64,000 nucleotides of DNA, taken from the NCBI GenBank assembly GCA_017411305.1, contig JAFQQI010000047.1, forward strand, positions 23,986-87,985, written 5' to 3'. Shown here piece by piece: positions 27,367 to 35,552 of this stretch. Below the pieces are notes generated by a model, which was not told the DNA's origin, searched no databases, and worked only from the letters and a program-made list of their open reading frames with translations. Source of the DNA: Lachnospiraceae bacterium (lineage in GTDB: Bacteria > Bacillota > Clostridia > Lachnospirales > Lachnospiraceae). How positions within the stretch are numbered: position 1 is the stretch's first letter; every line of letters starts with the position of its first letter. Position numbers and translations under genes: made by a program.

Positions 27367-28086
27367 TCAGAAGTAATAAGTATTATTAAATTTGGTAGGC
27401 AGTCCTTCCCGATATAAATGTGAATCATTGGAGAAACTAAGAATCACCGGTGCAGAGAGTCCGTCTTCTTCTTCCTTAAAATGAATCACAGTCATGTTGC
27501 TGTGCCCCATATCAAAGTGGGAGCAGACAGCAGGATAAGGAATGTCCAAAATACTGCTTAAAAAGGCAAGTCCGAAATTGTTGTGGGCAAATAATGCCAC
27601 ACGGTTTGGATTTGATTTCGTAACCTTGTAAGTACCGCTGCCCGGGATATGTTCATATCCCAAAGAGGCAAGAAACTGATCGGATGCCTGCCTAATACGT
27701 TCCATACCACCTTTAAAATTACAAGCCGGAAGGGCAGGATGGGTATACCAGTTTTCCCCTAAAGTGCGCATTTCAGCAGAGGCCAAAAGCCGCCTTGTAG
27801 AAAGATCCTCTACCGCCCAAATCCGTCTGCCGTCCTCCTTTACAATGGAAAAATCCATATAGGCATGATGTTCATTGGCAAAATCCAAAAGTGTCATTTC
27901 TTTTTTGAGCAGTTCACAGGTAGGCTGTGCTGTCTGTATGGCACGGTTAGAGGTGGACGCATAAATACTGTCAATACCGTAAAGGGCAAGGCGTTTGGCA
28001 ACAGACTCTGCCTGACGTTTTCCAAGGGGAGTCAGCTCGTCGGGATCATAGGTAGGGTCTCCGTGTCTGATGTAGAATAATAACAT
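27367..28086 (-). CDS. Histidine phosphatase family protein
   Basis: A 239-residue member of the phosphoglycerate mutase-like superfamily. The catalytic R-H-G is intact (FYIRHGDPTYDPDELTPLGKRQA), followed by YASTSNRAIQTA. The second His lies in LFAHNNFGLAF. The central region is longer than in simple phosphatases. Substrate unknown. Unlike the protein at 16058-16663 it keeps the normal motif. It is 15 bp downstream of the LytTR regulator gene. Confidence 0.87.
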   Translation of the reverse strand: MLLFYIRHGDPTYDPDELTPLGKRQAESVAKRLALYGIDSIYASTSNRAIQTAQPTCELLKKEMTLLDFANEHHAYMDFSIVKEDGRRIWAVEDLSTRRLLASAEMRTLGENWYTHPALPACNFKGGMERIRQASDQFLASLGYEHIPGSGTYKVTKSNPNRVALFAHNNFGLAFLSSILDIPYPAVCSHFDMGHSNMTVIHFKEEEDGLSAPVILSFSNDSHLYREGLPTKFNNTYYF

Positions 28087-28101
28087 GTTATTTTACCTCT
28101 T

Positions 28102-28824
28102 TTATTCGGCAAGATATCGTTTTTCTGCCCACTTAATGTCTTTTAACGCAAAAGGGGAGGATTTTAGTTTGGTTCCGTCCTTTAAATACACTTTGAAGGG
28201 GGTATATTTATCCACATAAACGATATTGCACATGGCATTTCCGGTTAACAATACCATGTGGGTAAACATGGCTACCTCATCATAAAAATTGTAGATATCG
28301 GAAATGATAGGAATTCTGGAACCGTTTTTCAGGTGAACATCAATGCAATTATCGTGGGATACTGCATATACAATATCGTCCTCCTGTACATAAAAAGTAC
28401 CTGCTTCCGAACGAAGCTCGATGGTAGGAATCCTGTTTTGCTGTATGGTAACAGCCTGATTAAGTACTGCGGAAAGCTCAGCAGTTTTAATGGGCTTATC
28501 CAAAAATAAAAGATTGGATGGACATTCGGAAAGTGCAGATGCCGCCTCCTTGTAATTAACCGAAGAGGAGCAAAGGACAATGGGCGCACTGACACCGAAT
28601 TTGCAAAGAGAAAGGGCGAAGGTGAGTCCATCCGCCTCGTCAGTAATCAAATCGATGAAAAATAAATCATAAGGCATGGGATTTTTGGCAAGAACTTCCG
28701 GTTGACCAAACGAGTCTGTATAAAAGACACCTGTGTCGTTTTTGCGTTTGTCGGATTCTCTGCCCAAAAGACGTTCCAGTTGCTTCCGGTCAGCTATGTT
28801 TTCATCGCAGATTGCTATATGCAT
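28102..28824 (-). CDS. LytTR-type response regulator
   Basis: A 240-residue regulator. The receiver domain (about 1-120) keeps the acidic pair (CDE, residues 6-8), the phospho-acceptor Asp58 in FFIDL and the Lys in DKPI. The C-terminal LytTR DNA-binding domain spans about 135-235. No histidine kinase is adjacent, so it is an orphan within this window. Such regulators often control virulence, bacteriocin or cell envelope genes. Confidence 0.85.
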   Translation of the reverse strand: MHIAICDENIADRKQLERLLGRESDKRKNDTGVFYTDSFGQPEVLAKNPMPYDLFFIDLITDEADGLTFALSLCKFGVSAPIVLCSSSVNYKEAASALSECPSNLLFLDKPIKTAELSAVLNQAVTIQQNRIPTIELRSEAGTFYVQEDDIVYAVSHDNCIDVHLKNGSRIPIISDIYNFYDEVAMFTHMVLLTGNAMCNIVYVDKYTPFKVYLKDGTKLKSSPFALKDIKWAEKRYLAE

Positions 28825-28837
28825 TGCATGTCCTCCG

Positions 28838-29131
28838 TCAGAGTGTGGATATTGTAATGGGAGCGCTGAGAATTGCGATTACCAGAATAATCTGCAGAAT
28901 CAGTATAGCAGGCATTCCATATACAAAATACCAATGTCTCGTTTTATGACGAAAAGCATACATTCCAAATATGGAACCTATGCTTCCGCCAATAAGTGCA
29001 ACGATAAAAAGGGTGGCTTCCGGAATCCGGAAGGCCCTTTTTTTCGCTTTATGTTTATCGATGCCCATCAGGGCAAAACCGATTATGTTTACTGATATAA
29101 AATAAATAATTAATAAAGTAATTACGTTCAT
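28838..29131 (-). CDS. DUF1294 membrane protein
   Basis: A 97-residue protein with three hydrophobic segments and the DUF1294 hallmark MGIDKHKAKKRAFRIPE followed by GGSIGSIFGMYAFRHKT. Function unknown. ATG 29131 has AAAGGA 6 nt upstream, so a longer frame from 29185 overlapping argG is not used. The start lies 41 bp after the argG stop, in the same direction. Confidence 0.88.
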   Translation of the reverse strand: MNVITLLIIYFISVNIIGFALMGIDKHKAKKRAFRIPEATLFIVALIGGSIGSIFGMYAFRHKTRHWYFVYGMPAILILQIILVIAILSAPITISTL

Positions 29132-29171
29132 TGTAATCCTTTCTGCTACCGCGGACGGCGTGCTTTCTGAA

Positions 29172-30389
29172 TTACAGTTCGCCACGCTCCTGCATCTTCA
29201 TGGCACGAACCTTGGTAGAAAGACCAAAGAGGTTGATGAAGCCTTCTGCGTCATGGTGGTCATATAAGTCACCTGTAGTAAAGGAAGCGATGCTTTCATT
29301 GTACAGGGAATAAGGAGAAGTAGTACCGGCCTTGATGATGTTGCCTTTATACAGCTTGAACTTAACTTCACCTGTTACATACTGCTGTGTAGATTCAATG
29401 AATGCCTGAACTGCTTCACGCAAGGGGGAGAACCACTTGCCTTCGTAAACAATCTGAGCCATCTTGTTGCCCATATCCATCTTAGCTGCATAAGTATCAC
29501 GATCAAGAATTAATTCTTCTAACTGCTGATGTGCTTCGTAAAGAATGGTTCCGCCGGGAGTTTCATATACACCACGGGACTTCATGCCTACTACACGGTT
29601 TTCTACGATGTCAACAATACCGATGCCATGCTTGCCGCCTAATTTGTTCAGTTCACGAATAATGTCGGAAACCTTCATCTGCTTGCCGTTTACGGATGTG
29701 GGAACACCCTTTTCAAAGGTCATGGTAACATATTCGCCTTCTTCGGGAGCCTTCTCGGGAGTAACGCCGAGTACTAACAGATGATCATAGTTGGGCTCGT
29801 TTGCAGGATCTTCCAGTTCCAAACCTTCATGGCTGATATGCCATAAGTTACGGTCACGGCTGTAGCTGGAATCTGCTGAGAAAGGAAGGTCGATTCCATG
29901 AGCCTTACAGTATTCGATTTCAGATTCACGGGAATCCATAGTCCACTTGTCATTTCTCCATGCAGCAATAATCTTAAGGTCGGGAGCAAGTGCCTTGATA
30001 CCGAGCTCAAAACGAATCTGGTCATTTCCCTTACCGGTAGCACCGTGGCAGATAGCAACAGCGCCTTCTTTGCGGGCAATTTCAACCAGTTTCTTTGCGA
30101 TAAGAGGTCTTGCCATGGATGTACCTAATAAATATTTGTTTTCATAAACTGCATGTGCCTGTACACAGGGAACCACGTATTCGTCACAGAATTCATCTGT
30201 TACATCTAAAATGTATAATTTTTCAGCGCCGCAGAATTTGGCTCTTTCGTCAAGTCCGTCCAGCTCTTCTTCCTGTCCGCAGTCGATGCAGACACAAACT
30301 ACTTCATAATCGAAGTTTTCCTTTAACCAGGGGATGATGGCTGTAGTGTCAAGACCGCCTGAGTACGCTAAAATTACTTTTTCTTTCAT
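29172..30389 (-). CDS. argG: Argininosuccinate synthase
   Basis: Joins citrulline and aspartate using ATP in arginine synthesis. The 405-residue protein opens with VILAYSGGLDTT, the ATP-pyrophosphatase P-loop, and carries GATGKGNDQIRFE at about residue 115, both hallmarks of ArgG. The ATG at 30389 is preceded by GGAGG. It has a consensus-like promoter and diverges from argC across a region with ARG-box-like palindromes. argH and argF are not in the window. Confidence 0.97.
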   Translation of the reverse strand: MKEKVILAYSGGLDTTAIIPWLKENFDYEVVCVCIDCGQEEELDGLDERAKFCGAEKLYILDVTDEFCDEYVVPCVQAHAVYENKYLLGTSMARPLIAKKLVEIARKEGAVAICHGATGKGNDQIRFELGIKALAPDLKIIAAWRNDKWTMDSRESEIEYCKAHGIDLPFSADSSYSRDRNLWHISHEGLELEDPANEPNYDHLLVLGVTPEKAPEEGEYVTMTFEKGVPTSVNGKQMKVSDIIRELNKLGGKHGIGIVDIVENRVVGMKSRGVYETPGGTILYEAHQQLEELILDRDTYAAKMDMGNKMAQIVYEGKWFSPLREAVQAFIESTQQYVTGEVKFKLYKGNIIKAGTTSPYSLYNESIASFTTGDLYDHHDAEGFINLFGLSTKVRAMKMQERGEL

Positions 30390-30482
30390 GATAAATGCCT
30401 CCATATGTAATATGTTATTTTTGAAGCCGCCTTTTCTGCTAGTTTTACCTATTAAAAGGCGGATATTCTATCGACAAGCCAT

Positions 30483-30511
30483 AATATACTACAATTTGAA
30501 GAGAAATGCAA
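30483..30511 (-). promoter_or_regulatory. argG promoter
   Basis: Read on the minus strand: TTGCAT (30511-30506), 17-bp spacer, TATATT (30488-30483). Confidence 0.7.
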
Positions 30512-30549
30512 TACCTATTTTGCATATTTAAAAAATAAAACTTCATATT

Positions 30550-30609
30550 TTTGCATAAAAATCAAAATAAGCTTGCATAATATGCATAAAAGGTGTATAG
30601 TTATGCATA
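30550..30609. promoter_or_regulatory. ARG-box-like operators between argG and argC
   Basis: Two 18-bp matches to the ArgR/AhrC consensus (W-N-TGNAT-W4-ATNCA-N-W): TTTGCATAAAAATCAAAA at 30550-30567 with one mismatch, and GGTGTATAGTTATGCATA at 30592-30609 with an intact TGTAT/ATGCA core. A third palindrome, TTGCATAATATGCATAA (30573-30589), has the same arms with a spacer one base shorter. Their position between the divergent argG and argC promoters fits arginine-dependent repression of both. Confidence 0.7.
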
Positions 30610-30643
30610 AATGAAAATGAGGTGAATATTCTTATTAAAATGG

Positions 30644-30672
30644 TTGAGATTTTTGGAAAGAAAGAGTATATT
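30644..30672 (+). promoter_or_regulatory. argC promoter
   Basis: TTGAGA (30644-30649), 17-bp spacer, TATATT (30667-30672), downstream of the ARG-box cluster. Confidence 0.78.
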
Positions 30673-30743
30673 AATTTTGTGTGCGTTTATTACAGATTAG
30701 TCTGTAAAAGCATGTATGATTCAAAAGAACGGAGAATGGAAAC

Positions 30744-31697
30744 ATGAGTACAAAAACAAAGATTTTTATTGACGGAAGTGAAGGAACTACCGGACTTAGA
30801 ATATATGAAAGATTTGAAGGAAGAGATGATATTGAACTTTTAAAGATTTCTTCCGAGCTTAGAAAGGATCCTGCAGAAAGAAAACGTCTGATTAATGAAT
30901 CAGACATTACTTTCCTGTGTCTGCCCGATGCAGCAGCCAAGGAATCTGTCTCTTTGGTGGAGAATGAAAACGTAATTATTATAGATACCTCTACAGCCCA
31001 CAGAACGCAGGAGGGCTGGGCGTACGGCTTTCCGGAGCTGTCTGAGGGCCATAGAAGTGCCATTAAGAACGGTAAGAGAATTGCAGTTCCCGGCTGCTAT
31101 GCAACAGGTTTTATTTCCTTAGTATATCCCATGGTGGCAGAAGGAATCATGCCTGCGAATTATCCGGTCAGCGCATTCGGACTTTCCGGATACAGCGGAG
31201 CCGGCAAAAAGGTAATTGCGGCTTATGAAGCAGAGGAACGTCCTACAGATTTCGATGCACCCAGAGAGTATGCTCTTACCCAGCAGCACAAGCATTTAAA
31301 AGAAATGAAGAAAATCTCCGGTCTTGAAAGAGAACCGCTGTTTTCTCCCATTATTTGTGATTACTACAGCGGCATGGTAATGACCGTACAGTTATACACC
31401 CATATGTTACAGGGACAGCAGACAGTAGAGAGTGTACATAAAATGTTAAGTGACTTTTATGCAGGTCAGAAGTTTGTAAAAGTAATGCCTCTTGATGCAC
31501 AGGCTGGAGAGGGCAATATGCTTGCAGGAAATGCCTGCTCCGGTTGGGATGGACTTAAAATTTTTGCTACCGGTAATGACGAAAGAATTGTTCTTTCCTC
31601 TCAGTTTGATAATCTCGGTAAGGGAGCATCCGGTGCGGCAATCCAGTGTCTGAATATAGTGCTGGGATGTGAAGAGGATAGGGGATTGCAGTTATAA
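30744..31697 (+). CDS. argC: N-acetyl-gamma-glutamyl-phosphate reductase, type 2
   Basis: NADPH-dependent reduction of N-acetylglutamyl phosphate, the third step of arginine synthesis. The 317-residue protein matches the short (type 2) ArgC form, clearly shorter than the common ~345-residue type. It has the nucleotide-binding GSEGTTGLRI and the catalytic Cys118 in VPGCYATG, followed by GLSGYSGAGKK. It is the first plus-strand arg gene; argJ, argB and argD lie 3.8 to 6.7 kb further on, with unrelated genes in between. Confidence 0.95.
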   Translation: MSTKTKIFIDGSEGTTGLRIYERFEGRDDIELLKISSELRKDPAERKRLINESDITFLCLPDAAAKESVSLVENENVIIIDTSTAHRTQEGWAYGFPELSEGHRSAIKNGKRIAVPGCYATGFISLVYPMVAEGIMPANYPVSAFGLSGYSGAGKKVIAAYEAEERPTDFDAPREYALTQQHKHLKEMKKISGLEREPLFSPIICDYYSGMVMTVQLYTHMLQGQQTVESVHKMLSDFYAGQKFVKVMPLDAQAGEGNMLAGNACSGWDGLKIFATGNDERIVLSSQFDNLGKGASGAAIQCLNIVLGCEEDRGLQL

Positions 31698-31708
31698 TAT
31701 TTGTAATA

Positions 31709-32057
31709 CCGCCTAAATGAAGAGAAAGTAGATTTTGGCGGGCGAAAAGAACGAGCAAAAAAGTATGGCGTCCGCTTGAGATGAGAAAAAGTGAATTTAG
31801 GCGGAAAAAAAGCAGGAGCAGAATCCGCTTAGGATGAGAAAAAGTGGATTTAGGCGGAAAAAAAGCAGGAGCAGAATCCGCTTAAGATGAGAAAAAGTGG
31901 ATTTAGGCGGAAAGGAAGCAGGAACAGAATCCGCTTAAGATGAGAAAAAGTGGATTTGGGCGGAAAGGAAGCAGAAACAGAATCCGCTTAGGATGAGAAA
32001 AAGTGGATTTAGGCGGAAAGGAAGCAGGAATAGAATCCGCCTAAATGAAGAGAAAGT
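31709..32057. repeat. Tandem array A, 53-bp units with GCGGA-N18-TCCGC palindrome
   Basis: Five complete palindromes with left arms at 31801, 31854, 31907, 31960 and 32013, exactly 53 bp apart, plus a lone right arm at 31771. Each palindrome is GCGGA, 18 nt, TCCGC. The 25-bp stretches between palindromes are also nearly identical. The array is bounded by an identical 21-bp sequence at 31709-31729 and 32037-32057, a variant (AAATGAAGAG) not used inside the array. It begins 12 bp after the argC stop. It shares its palindrome geometry with arrays B and C. Confidence 0.92.
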
Positions 32058-32112
32058 GACAATGGTCTAAATAGCATGTTTGAGGTAAAACGTGTTAAAA
32101 GGAGAACACAAA

Positions 32113-32472
32113 ATGGGCTTATTTGATTTTTTAAAGAAAAAAGAAGAAGTGATTGTAAATTTTGAGGAAATTGATTCTAATGAAAAGGCAATAGAGCTTG
32201 CGAAGAAGGGTGCACTTGCCCCTCTGTACTTAATGCCTCTTAGATTTAACGGACCTGAGTCCGTAGAAAACCGTTTATTTGTTCCGAAAGAAGTCGTTAA
32301 ATTAAAGGACAGATATGATGATATGGTTGAAGATTTGCTTAGACAGGGAAAGGTATCAGGATATTCCTGTACACCGGAGTATAAGGGCAAAAGCTTTATT
32401 CCCTGTAAGCTAACAATTGAAGCATCAAAGGATAAAGAACCGGTATTTACAGAGACAATTAATATCTGGTAA
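32113..32472 (+). CDS. Hypothetical protein, 119 residues
   Basis: Not recognised. It begins MGLFDFLKKKEE, a start shared by many small soluble proteins, with no signal peptide or transmembrane segment, and a mixed alpha/beta composition. ATG 32113 is preceded by AAAAGGAG; an in-frame ATG at 32092 lacks a ribosome site. It follows array A directly and lies 15 bp before the YbaK-like gene, so it probably shares a transcript with it. Confidence 0.7.
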   Translation: MGLFDFLKKKEEVIVNFEEIDSNEKAIELAKKGALAPLYLMPLRFNGPESVENRLFVPKEVVKLKDRYDDMVEDLLRQGKVSGYSCTPEYKGKSFIPCKLTIEASKDKEPVFTETINIW

Positions 32473-32487
32473 AGGACAGACAATTAC

Positions 32488-33051
32488 ATGAACGAACTGA
32501 TACACGATGCAACGTTATATGAAGATATCCCGTCGCCCGAAGGTAGGGAAGAAAAAGAGATGGCGGTATACAGATTGCTGAAAGAGCTTGCAATTCCTTA
32601 TAAAAGACTGGATCATGAGGAAGCGGCAACCATTGAAGCCTGCCGAGGGATTGATGAATTGCTGGGAATACATATGTGTAAGAATTTATTTTTGTGCAAT
32701 TCCCAGAAAACAGTGTTTTACTTGCTTTTGATGCCGGGAGAGAAGAAGTTCAAAACCAAGGAGCTTTCTAAGCAGATAGGCAGTGCCAGACTTTCTTTTG
32801 CATCGGCAGAGCATATGGAGGAGCTTCTGAACATTACGCCCGGCTCGGTTAGTGTTATGGGGTTGATGAATGATAAGGAAAACAGGGTAAACCTTTTGAT
32901 AGATGAGGATGTGCTGAAGGAAGAGGTGCTTGGTTGTCATCCTTGTGTAAATACTGCAAGCCTGAAGATGAATACAAAAGATGTGATTGAAAAATTCCTA
33001 CCTTATGTAAACCACTCATACAGAGTGGTACATCTTGTGGGAGAAGATTAA
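32488..33051 (+). CDS. YbaK/ProX-type aminoacyl-tRNA deacylase
   Basis: A 187-residue single-domain protein of the YbaK / prolyl-tRNA synthetase-associated domain family, which removes wrongly attached amino acids from tRNA in trans. The central segment MCKNLFLCNSQKTVFYLLLMPGEKKFKTKEL holds the conserved Lys and surrounding strands, and GSARLSFAS and TPGSVSVMGLMND are also typical. It looks closest to free-standing ProX/PrdX-type proteins. The tRNA specificity cannot be read. Confidence 0.88.
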   Translation: MNELIHDATLYEDIPSPEGREEKEMAVYRLLKELAIPYKRLDHEEAATIEACRGIDELLGIHMCKNLFLCNSQKTVFYLLLMPGEKKFKTKELSKQIGSARLSFASAEHMEELLNITPGSVSVMGLMNDKENRVNLLIDEDVLKEEVLGCHPCVNTASLKMNTKDVIEKFLPYVNHSYRVVHLVGED

Positions 33052-33063
33052 AAGAGGTACGTT

Positions 33064-33510
33064 ATGACAGTAAGAACAATGACCATAGAAGATTATCAGG
33101 GTGTATATGATTTATGGATGACCATTAAGGGCTTTGCCATCAGAAGCATTGACGATTCCAAGGTTGGTGTAGAAAGATTCCTGAAAAGAAATCCAACAAC
33201 CAGCGTGGTTGCTATAGAAGACGATAAAATTGTAGGTAGTATTCTATGTGGTCATGATGGCAGAAGAGGTTGCCTTTATCATGTATGTGTACATGAGGAT
33301 TATCGTATGCGCGGTATCGGTAAAAGCATGGTAGTGCACTGCATGAAGGAACTGGAAAAGGAACAGATTAGTAAGGTTTCCCTGATTGCATTTACCCAGA
33401 ATGACATTGGTAATGCATTTTGGAAGGAAATAGGCTGGACCAAGAGAGAAGACTTGAACTACTATGATTTCACGCTGAACAAAGAAAATATTATTAACTA
33501 TAATAAATAG
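33064..33510 (+). CDS. GNAT-family N-acetyltransferase
   Basis: A 148-residue acetyl-CoA-dependent acetyltransferase. The acetyl-CoA binding motif is at about residues 78-90 (VHEDYRMRGIGKSMV), preceded by the strand GSILCGHDGRRGCLYHVCV. The C-terminal FWKEIGWTKREDLNYYDF is the usual GNAT ending. Substrate unknown. It lies 12 bp after the YbaK-like gene. Confidence 0.9.
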   Translation: MTVRTMTIEDYQGVYDLWMTIKGFAIRSIDDSKVGVERFLKRNPTTSVVAIEDDKIVGSILCGHDGRRGCLYHVCVHEDYRMRGIGKSMVVHCMKELEKEQISKVSLIAFTQNDIGNAFWKEIGWTKREDLNYYDFTLNKENIINYNK

Positions 33511-33554
33511 TGCAGAATAAAATATATTACATAAAAAGATAAGGAATGAAAGCA

Positions 33555-34484
33555 ATGATTTATAAGAATGTATTAGAAGCCATTGGTCATACTCCCATCA
33601 TTGAATTACAAAAAATGGTAGATGAAGATAGTGCCAGAGTACTTGTAAAATATGAAGGCCTTAATGTAGGTGGGTCTGTGAAGACCAGAACTGCGCTGAA
33701 TATGATTCTGGCAGCAGAAGAGCAGGGTATTTTAAAACCGGACTCTATTATTGTGGAGCCGACCAGTGGAAATCAGGGAATCGGCTTAGCGCTTGTAGGT
33801 GCAGTAAAGGGATACGAAGTAGTAATTATTATGCCCGATTCTGTCAGTGAAGAAAGACGCCTTTTGGTAGAGCATTACGGCGCAAAGGTAGTGCTGATTC
33901 ATGACAAGGGGAATATTGGCGACTGTATCGATGAGTGTGTAAAGACAGCTATCCGTATGAAAGAAGAAAATCCCAGAGTGTATGTGCCGCAGCAGTTTGA
34001 AAATCAGGCAAATCCCATGGTACATCGTCATCACACAGGCTTGGAGATTTTAGAGCAGGTGGCAGGTCCCATTGACGGATTTTGCTCCGGAATCGGAACA
34101 GGTGGCACCATTACTGGTATCGGCGAGACCTTAAAGGCGTTAAATCCTCAGATTACTATTTGGGCAGTGGAGCCGGAAAATGCGGCAATTCTTGCTGGTG
34201 GTACAGTAGGAAACCATATTCAGATGGGTATCGGTGACGGCGTCATTCCCACAGTACTGAATCAGCAGATTTATGAAGATATTGCCATTATTTCTGATGA
34301 AGAGGCATTACAGACAGCGAAAGACTTGGCAAGATATGAAGGTATTATGTGCGGCATTTCCAGCGGAACCAATGTAGCAGCAGCGCTTCGCCTTGCAAAG
34401 AAGCTGGGTAAGGGTAAGACAGTGGTTACTATTTTACCGGATACTGCTGAGAGATATTTTTCTACGCCGCTATTTCAGGATTAA
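33555..34484 (+). CDS. CysK-like PLP enzyme with altered active-site motifs
   Basis: A 309-residue fold-type II PLP enzyme related to O-acetylserine sulfhydrylase. The PLP lysine is Lys43 in GGSVKTRTAL, where ordinary CysK has SVKDR. The asparagine loop reads TSGNQG (Asn73, Gln74) in place of TSGNTG. The phosphate-binding GTGGT loop is intact (GIGTGGTITG). These changes in substrate-contacting positions suggest a different nucleophile or amino-acid substrate. ATG 33555 is preferred, as AAGGA at 33541-33545 touches the alternative ATG at 33546. Confidence 0.82.
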   Translation: MIYKNVLEAIGHTPIIELQKMVDEDSARVLVKYEGLNVGGSVKTRTALNMILAAEEQGILKPDSIIVEPTSGNQGIGLALVGAVKGYEVVIIMPDSVSEERRLLVEHYGAKVVLIHDKGNIGDCIDECVKTAIRMKEENPRVYVPQQFENQANPMVHRHHTGLEILEQVAGPIDGFCSGIGTGGTITGIGETLKALNPQITIWAVEPENAAILAGGTVGNHIQMGIGDGVIPTVLNQQIYEDIAIISDEEALQTAKDLARYEGIMCGISSGTNVAAALRLAKKLGKGKTVVTILPDTAERYFSTPLFQD

Positions 34485-34555
34485 GAGAAACAAAAGATGC
34501 AGTAAACAATGAAAAGAATAGGTCATCAAGATACATACCATGAAAGGAATATCAT

Positions 34556-35482
34556 ATGAACAAACAGATAGTTATATTGACTGTTTTGGGACTACTGATG
34601 CTGGCCGGATGTAAAAATAATGACGATGATATAACTGCAAAAACAGAGATATCGGCTGAAATTGTAGAAGAAACAAGCGTGTCTGCAACAGAAGAGGCTG
34701 CAAAGACAGTAACCAAAGAAGCAGACACAGAAGAACAAAAAGCAGAAGAACCAAAAGAGACGGAAAAATCTGCAGATACAGAAGAAACCCAAGAGGCGGA
34801 AGCTGTAAATGCAGAAAAGTCTGAAGAAGTCGCAGATGCAGAGAAGCCCCGAGAAACAGTAGACGAAGAAGCAATTACATTTCAGTTCCCAAACGAAGCG
34901 GTCAAAGGATTTGTAGAGCAGACAGTGGTGCTTTCGGAAAATACCATGATGGAAGCCTATGAATGGGTAAAGGAATCCCAGGTTTTGCGTGTCCGCGTAC
35001 AATACAAAGAGCAACCGGAAGATAATTATCTCCACAAGGAAGACTATTTCTTCTTTTTTGCAAATGGAGAAATCGTGGAGACTTTGTATGTGGACTATCC
35101 TTCAAAGGATTTTGAGAATATGGATAAACCCAGATATGTGGCGGAGGCCTGCGATTTTGGAGCTCACATGGAGGATGTAACCTTTGATGGCAGAGAAGAT
35201 TTGATTATCTCGCTTGGATATGGTGGCAGTGCCACATTTGCATGTGCCTATATTGCTACGGAGGACGGATTTAAGTACAACCAATCTTTTGAAGAGATTC
35301 CTTCCTATGAGGTTGATGTACAAGAACAGGTCATTAGAGGAAGCAACACGCATAATGCGGTTTCTTATTCAGAGTATGAATACCGGTATGAAAATGAAAG
35401 CTTTGTATTGAAAACAGAAAGAAATTTTGAATATAGCGAAGCAACCGAACAACATGAATTGGCAGAAGAAATAAAATATTGA
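34556..35482 (+). CDS. Lipoprotein of unknown function
   Basis: A 308-residue protein with a lipoprotein signal ending in LMLAGC (Cys19). Residues ~25-105 are a low-complexity acidic linker rich in Glu, Lys, Ala and Thr. The C-terminal ~190 residues form a globular domain with many beta strands and a repeat-like segment (ATFACAYIATEDGFKYN) resembling extracellular beta-propeller or repeat proteins. I do not recognise a family. It sits between cysK-like and argJ genes in the same direction. Confidence 0.75.
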   Translation: MNKQIVILTVLGLLMLAGCKNNDDDITAKTEISAEIVEETSVSATEEAAKTVTKEADTEEQKAEEPKETEKSADTEETQEAEAVNAEKSEEVADAEKPRETVDEEAITFQFPNEAVKGFVEQTVVLSENTMMEAYEWVKESQVLRVRVQYKEQPEDNYLHKEDYFFFFANGEIVETLYVDYPSKDFENMDKPRYVAEACDFGAHMEDVTFDGREDLIISLGYGGSATFACAYIATEDGFKYNQSFEEIPSYEVDVQEQVIRGSNTHNAVSYSEYEYRYENESFVLKTERNFEYSEATEQHELAEEIKY

Positions 35483-35552
35483 AGCCTAAAACGAAAACTG
35501 GTTTTACTGTAAGAATAATAAATAAGTGTACAAACACAGAAAAGAGGACAGT

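Noticed and set aside
31709-32057. CRISPR array
   Set aside because: The sequences between the palindromes are as conserved as the palindromes, so there are no unique spacers, and no cas genes are present. The same applies to arrays B and C.
34572-35035. Long minus-strand frames opposite the lipoprotein gene
   Set aside because: They are shadows of the low-complexity Glu/Lys-rich linker and give Leu/Phe/Cys-rich products without ribosome sites.
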